A stretch of DNA of 24,749 nt, taken from the NCBI GenBank assembly GCA_041685915.1, contig JAWLEV010000040.1, forward strand, positions 1 through 24,749, read 5' to 3'. The notes beneath the pieces were generated by a model. The model did no database searches, was not told the DNA's origin, and was given only the letters and a program-made list of their open reading frames with translations. Below, in pieces: positions 23,209 through 24,749 of the stretch. Position 1 is the stretch's first letter. Each line of letters starts with the position of its first letter. Source of the DNA: JAWLEV01 sp041685915. Its GTDB lineage: Bacteria > Chloroflexota > Anaerolineae > UBA1429. A program made the translations under genes and the position numbers.

Positions 23209-24231
23209 TTATGCCAATGCCTCGATGATGGCGTCGGCCATCTCCTGCGTGCCCACGGCGCTGGGATCGTCCCGTGTGGGCTTGAGGTCGTAGGTCACCC
23301 TCTCGCCCTTGGCGATGACACGGGCCGCCGCGGCCTCGATGCGCTGGCCCGCTTCTTTCTCCCCGAGGAAGCGCAGCATCCAGGCCCCGCAGCGAATGGT
23401 GGCTGTGGGATTAACCTTGTTCTGCCCCGTGTATTTGGGGGCGGAACCGTGCACGGGCTCAAAGACGGCCATCTCGTCGCCCATGTTCGCGCCAGGGGTG
23501 ACCCCCAGTCCGCCCACCAGTCCCGCGCCCAGGTCACTGACGATGTCGCCATAGAGGTTGGGCAGCACGAGCACATCGTACTCGTGGGGCCGCTGCACGA
23601 GTTGCATGCACATGTTGTCCACGATGCGGTCGTTAAAGTCGATCTCAGGATAGTCCCCGGCCACCTTTCGCGCCGTTTCCAAGAACAGACCGTCGGTGAG
23701 CTTGAGGATATTACCCTTATGCACGGCGGTGACCCGTTCCCGGTCGTTGTCCTGCGCGTACTGGAAGGCAAAGCGCACGATTCGTTCGCTGGCCCGACGG
23801 GTGATGATGCGTATGGCCTCGGCGGCCTCGCCCGGCATCACCTCGTGCTCGATGCCGGCATAGAGTCCCTCCGTATTCTCGCGCACGATGACGATGTTCA
23901 CATCTTCGTAGCGAGAGGCCACGCCCGGGATGGTCCTGAGCGGGCGCACGTTGGCATAGAGCTCCAGCGCCTGGCGAATGGCCACGTTGACGCTGCGAAA
24001 GCCCGTGCCTACGGGGGTGGTGATGGGTCCTTTGATCCCCACCTTGTTGCGACGGAGTGTCTCTAGGACGTGGTCGGGCAGGGGGGTGCCATGTTCCTCC
24101 ATGGCCCCGGCGCCCGCCTCCACCGTCTCCCACGTTATATCCACGCCCGTGGCCTCCACCACGCGGCGCATGGCTCCGGTGACCTCCGGCCCGATGCCGT
24201 CGCCGGGGATCAATGTGACTGTATATGTCAT
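23209..24231 (-). CDS. icd: Isocitrate dehydrogenase (isocitrate/isopropylmalate family)
   Basis: Oxidative decarboxylation of isocitrate to 2-oxoglutarate. 340 residues, the short form. Substrate residues are S80-V-N82 and R86, R96, R117 and Y124 in RENTEGLYAGIEHE, K172, and metal ligands D229/D233 in LYGDIVSDLGAG. SxN in place of the leucine-pathway motif favours isocitrate over isopropylmalate. The cofactor loop reads HGSAPKYTGQNKVNP, with K266-Y267 where NADP enzymes such as E. coli Icd have Lys-Tyr; NAD enzymes usually have Asp-Ile. NADP+ use is therefore likely, although the later Arg of the NADP set is not obvious (YDLKP). AAGGAGG precedes the ATG. The gene is probably its own unit and not part of the redox operon. 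Homoisocitrate dehydrogenase is a less likely alternative. Confidence 0.85.
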   Translation of the reverse strand: MTYTVTLIPGDGIGPEVTGAMRRVVEATGVDITWETVEAGAGAMEEHGTPLPDHVLETLRRNKVGIKGPITTPVGTGFRSVNVAIRQALELYANVRPLRTIPGVASRYEDVNIVIVRENTEGLYAGIEHEVMPGEAAEAIRIITRRASERIVRFAFQYAQDNDRERVTAVHKGNILKLTDGLFLETARKVAGDYPEIDFNDRIVDNMCMQLVQRPHEYDVLVLPNLYGDIVSDLGAGLVGGLGVTPGANMGDEMAVFEPVHGSAPKYTGQNKVNPTATIRCGAWMLRFLGEKEAGQRIEAAAARVIAKGERVTYDLKPTRDDPSAVGTQEMADAIIEALA

Positions 24232-24261
24232 TGCGCCTCCTTATTTCGTAGAATCAAACTG

Positions 24262-24415
24262 TGGCTGCACTGAAAGAACCACACAAAGCTGCCTGGCACT
24301 TACAATCGATCTTCCAAGAATTATTGCCTTTACGTGTAGAATAGATTATTCTGTTGCCATTTATCCTACAAGTGCCAGGCAGCTGAACGCATGACACGTT
24401 CTTTCAACAGAGTCA
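24262..24415. mobile_element. MITE-like element with inverted ends
   Basis: The inverted arm AGCTGCCTGGCACT at 24287-24300 returns as its reverse complement at 24371-24384. Both flanks also carry TGAAAGAAC (24271-24279, and on minus at 24406-24398). The right end matches the solo copy at 20111-20153. At about 154 bp and with no reading frame it looks like a non-autonomous transposon remnant. It ends 30 bp before the icd start and may carry or block the icd promoter. Confidence 0.5.
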
Positions 24416-24547
24416 AGGGTCATTCCGCTGAGAGAAACATGAGCTTCTTTCCTGTGAAGGTACTTCCCTTAGCCCTAGCAGAGGGCGGCGAATCCCAGAT
24501 TCCCTTGCCGTCCTGAGCCCAGTTCAGCCCTGGATTCAGAATACGGA

Positions 24548-24571
24548 GGCCATTTGGCATGCCAAGTGGCC
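24548..24571. repeat. 24-bp near-palindrome
   Basis: Arms GGCCATTTGGCA and TGCCAAGTGGCC differ by one base, which would be a G-U pair in RNA. The function is unknown. Confidence 0.5.
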
Positions 24572-24591
24572 CATGCTACTTCCGAACAAAC

Positions 24592-24619
24592 GTAGAGACG
24601 CAAGATCTTGCGTCTCTAC
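24592..24619. repeat. 28-bp perfect palindromic repeat
   Basis: Arm GTAGAGACGCAAGA is followed directly by its exact reverse complement. It is the same repeat as the in-gene copy at 1760-1787, here in non-coding sequence. Confidence 0.85.
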
Positions 24620-24694
24620 CCTTCCCGCGGCGGCAAAGACGTGCATTTCAATCCTCGGCTGATGCAGACGCGAATACTTTTAGGCCCAAGCGCC

Positions 24695-24749
24695 CTAGCC
24701 GTAATTCGCCTCGAGCTTATCATACAGTAGCCGGAACGTCCGATCACGA
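24695..24749 (-). CDS. Possible 3' end of a gene cut by the window edge
   Basis: An open frame enters from the right edge and ends at TAG (24695-24697), giving a tail of about 17 residues, RDRTFRLLYDKLEANYG. The composition looks protein-like, but it is too short to identify and may be chance. Confidence 0.3.
   Translation of the reverse strand, partial: RDRTFRLLYDKLEANYG

Larger units (their letters stand above)
24416..24694. other. Intergenic region without a recognisable gene
   Basis: No supported reading frame was seen on either strand. It holds a 24-bp near-palindrome (24548-24571) and a 28-bp perfect palindromic repeat (24592-24619); the rest has no structure I can name. Confidence 0.6.

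Noticed and set aside
24416..24749. A CRISPR array or tandem repeat at the right end
   Set aside because: Only isolated palindromes occur; there are no regularly spaced direct repeats.

Overview
The window is about 24.7 kb from an anaerobic bacterium. My best guess is a Chloroflexota (Anaerolineae-like) genome. This rests on moderately high GC, a rod-shape operon with minCD but no minE in view, Hdr/Mvh-type electron-transfer genes, and dispersed palindromic repeats of a type I associate with that phylum. Taxonomy is an inference. No rRNA or tRNA gene and no CRISPR array was seen. Almost every gene is on the minus strand; only one small membrane-protein gene is on plus.

Layout, left to right. 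(1) 1-2530: a NIF3-GNAT fusion protein, a divergently transcribed small membrane protein, and a flavodoxin. (2) 2587-11430: one long minus-strand cell-shape and division operon read mreB-mreC-mreD-mrdA(PBP2)-minC-minD-rodA-gltX, with a good promoter in front of mreB. (3) 11489-13076: murE with its own candidate promoter. (4) 13075-23047: a minus-strand redox operon with a promoter-like start at about 23,020-23,047 and a strong rho-independent terminator at 13,075-13,116. It reads MoaD-like protein, aldehyde:ferredoxin oxidoreductase family protein (AOR), HycB-like four-cluster ferredoxin, HdrA-MvhD fusion, HdrC-MvhD fusion, [NiFe]-hydrogenase small subunit (MvhG type), large subunit (MvhA type), polyferredoxin. 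(5) 23209-24231: an isocitrate dehydrogenase. (6) 24232-24749: non-coding sequence with a MITE-like element, two palindromes and perhaps the 3' end of another gene.

The main result is that hdrA appears interrupted by an in-frame TGA (19476-19478, minus) but is better read as one 824-residue selenoprotein. The TGA sits where HdrA proteins have a conserved Cys. The frame is kept on both sides. The downstream ATG has no ribosome binding site. A perfect 9-bp hairpin with a GTC loop lies 17 nt after the TGA, matching the geometry of a bacterial SECIS. TGA is used as a normal stop in many neighbouring genes.

Together the redox operon encodes what looks like a soluble flavin-based electron-bifurcating or confurcating complex. 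It would couple H2 (MvhAG) to a tungsten/molybdenum AOR through HdrA and many FeS clusters. The heterodisulfide-reducing subunit HdrB is absent, so the AOR probably replaces it as the substrate module. The AOR substrate cannot be read from the sequence.
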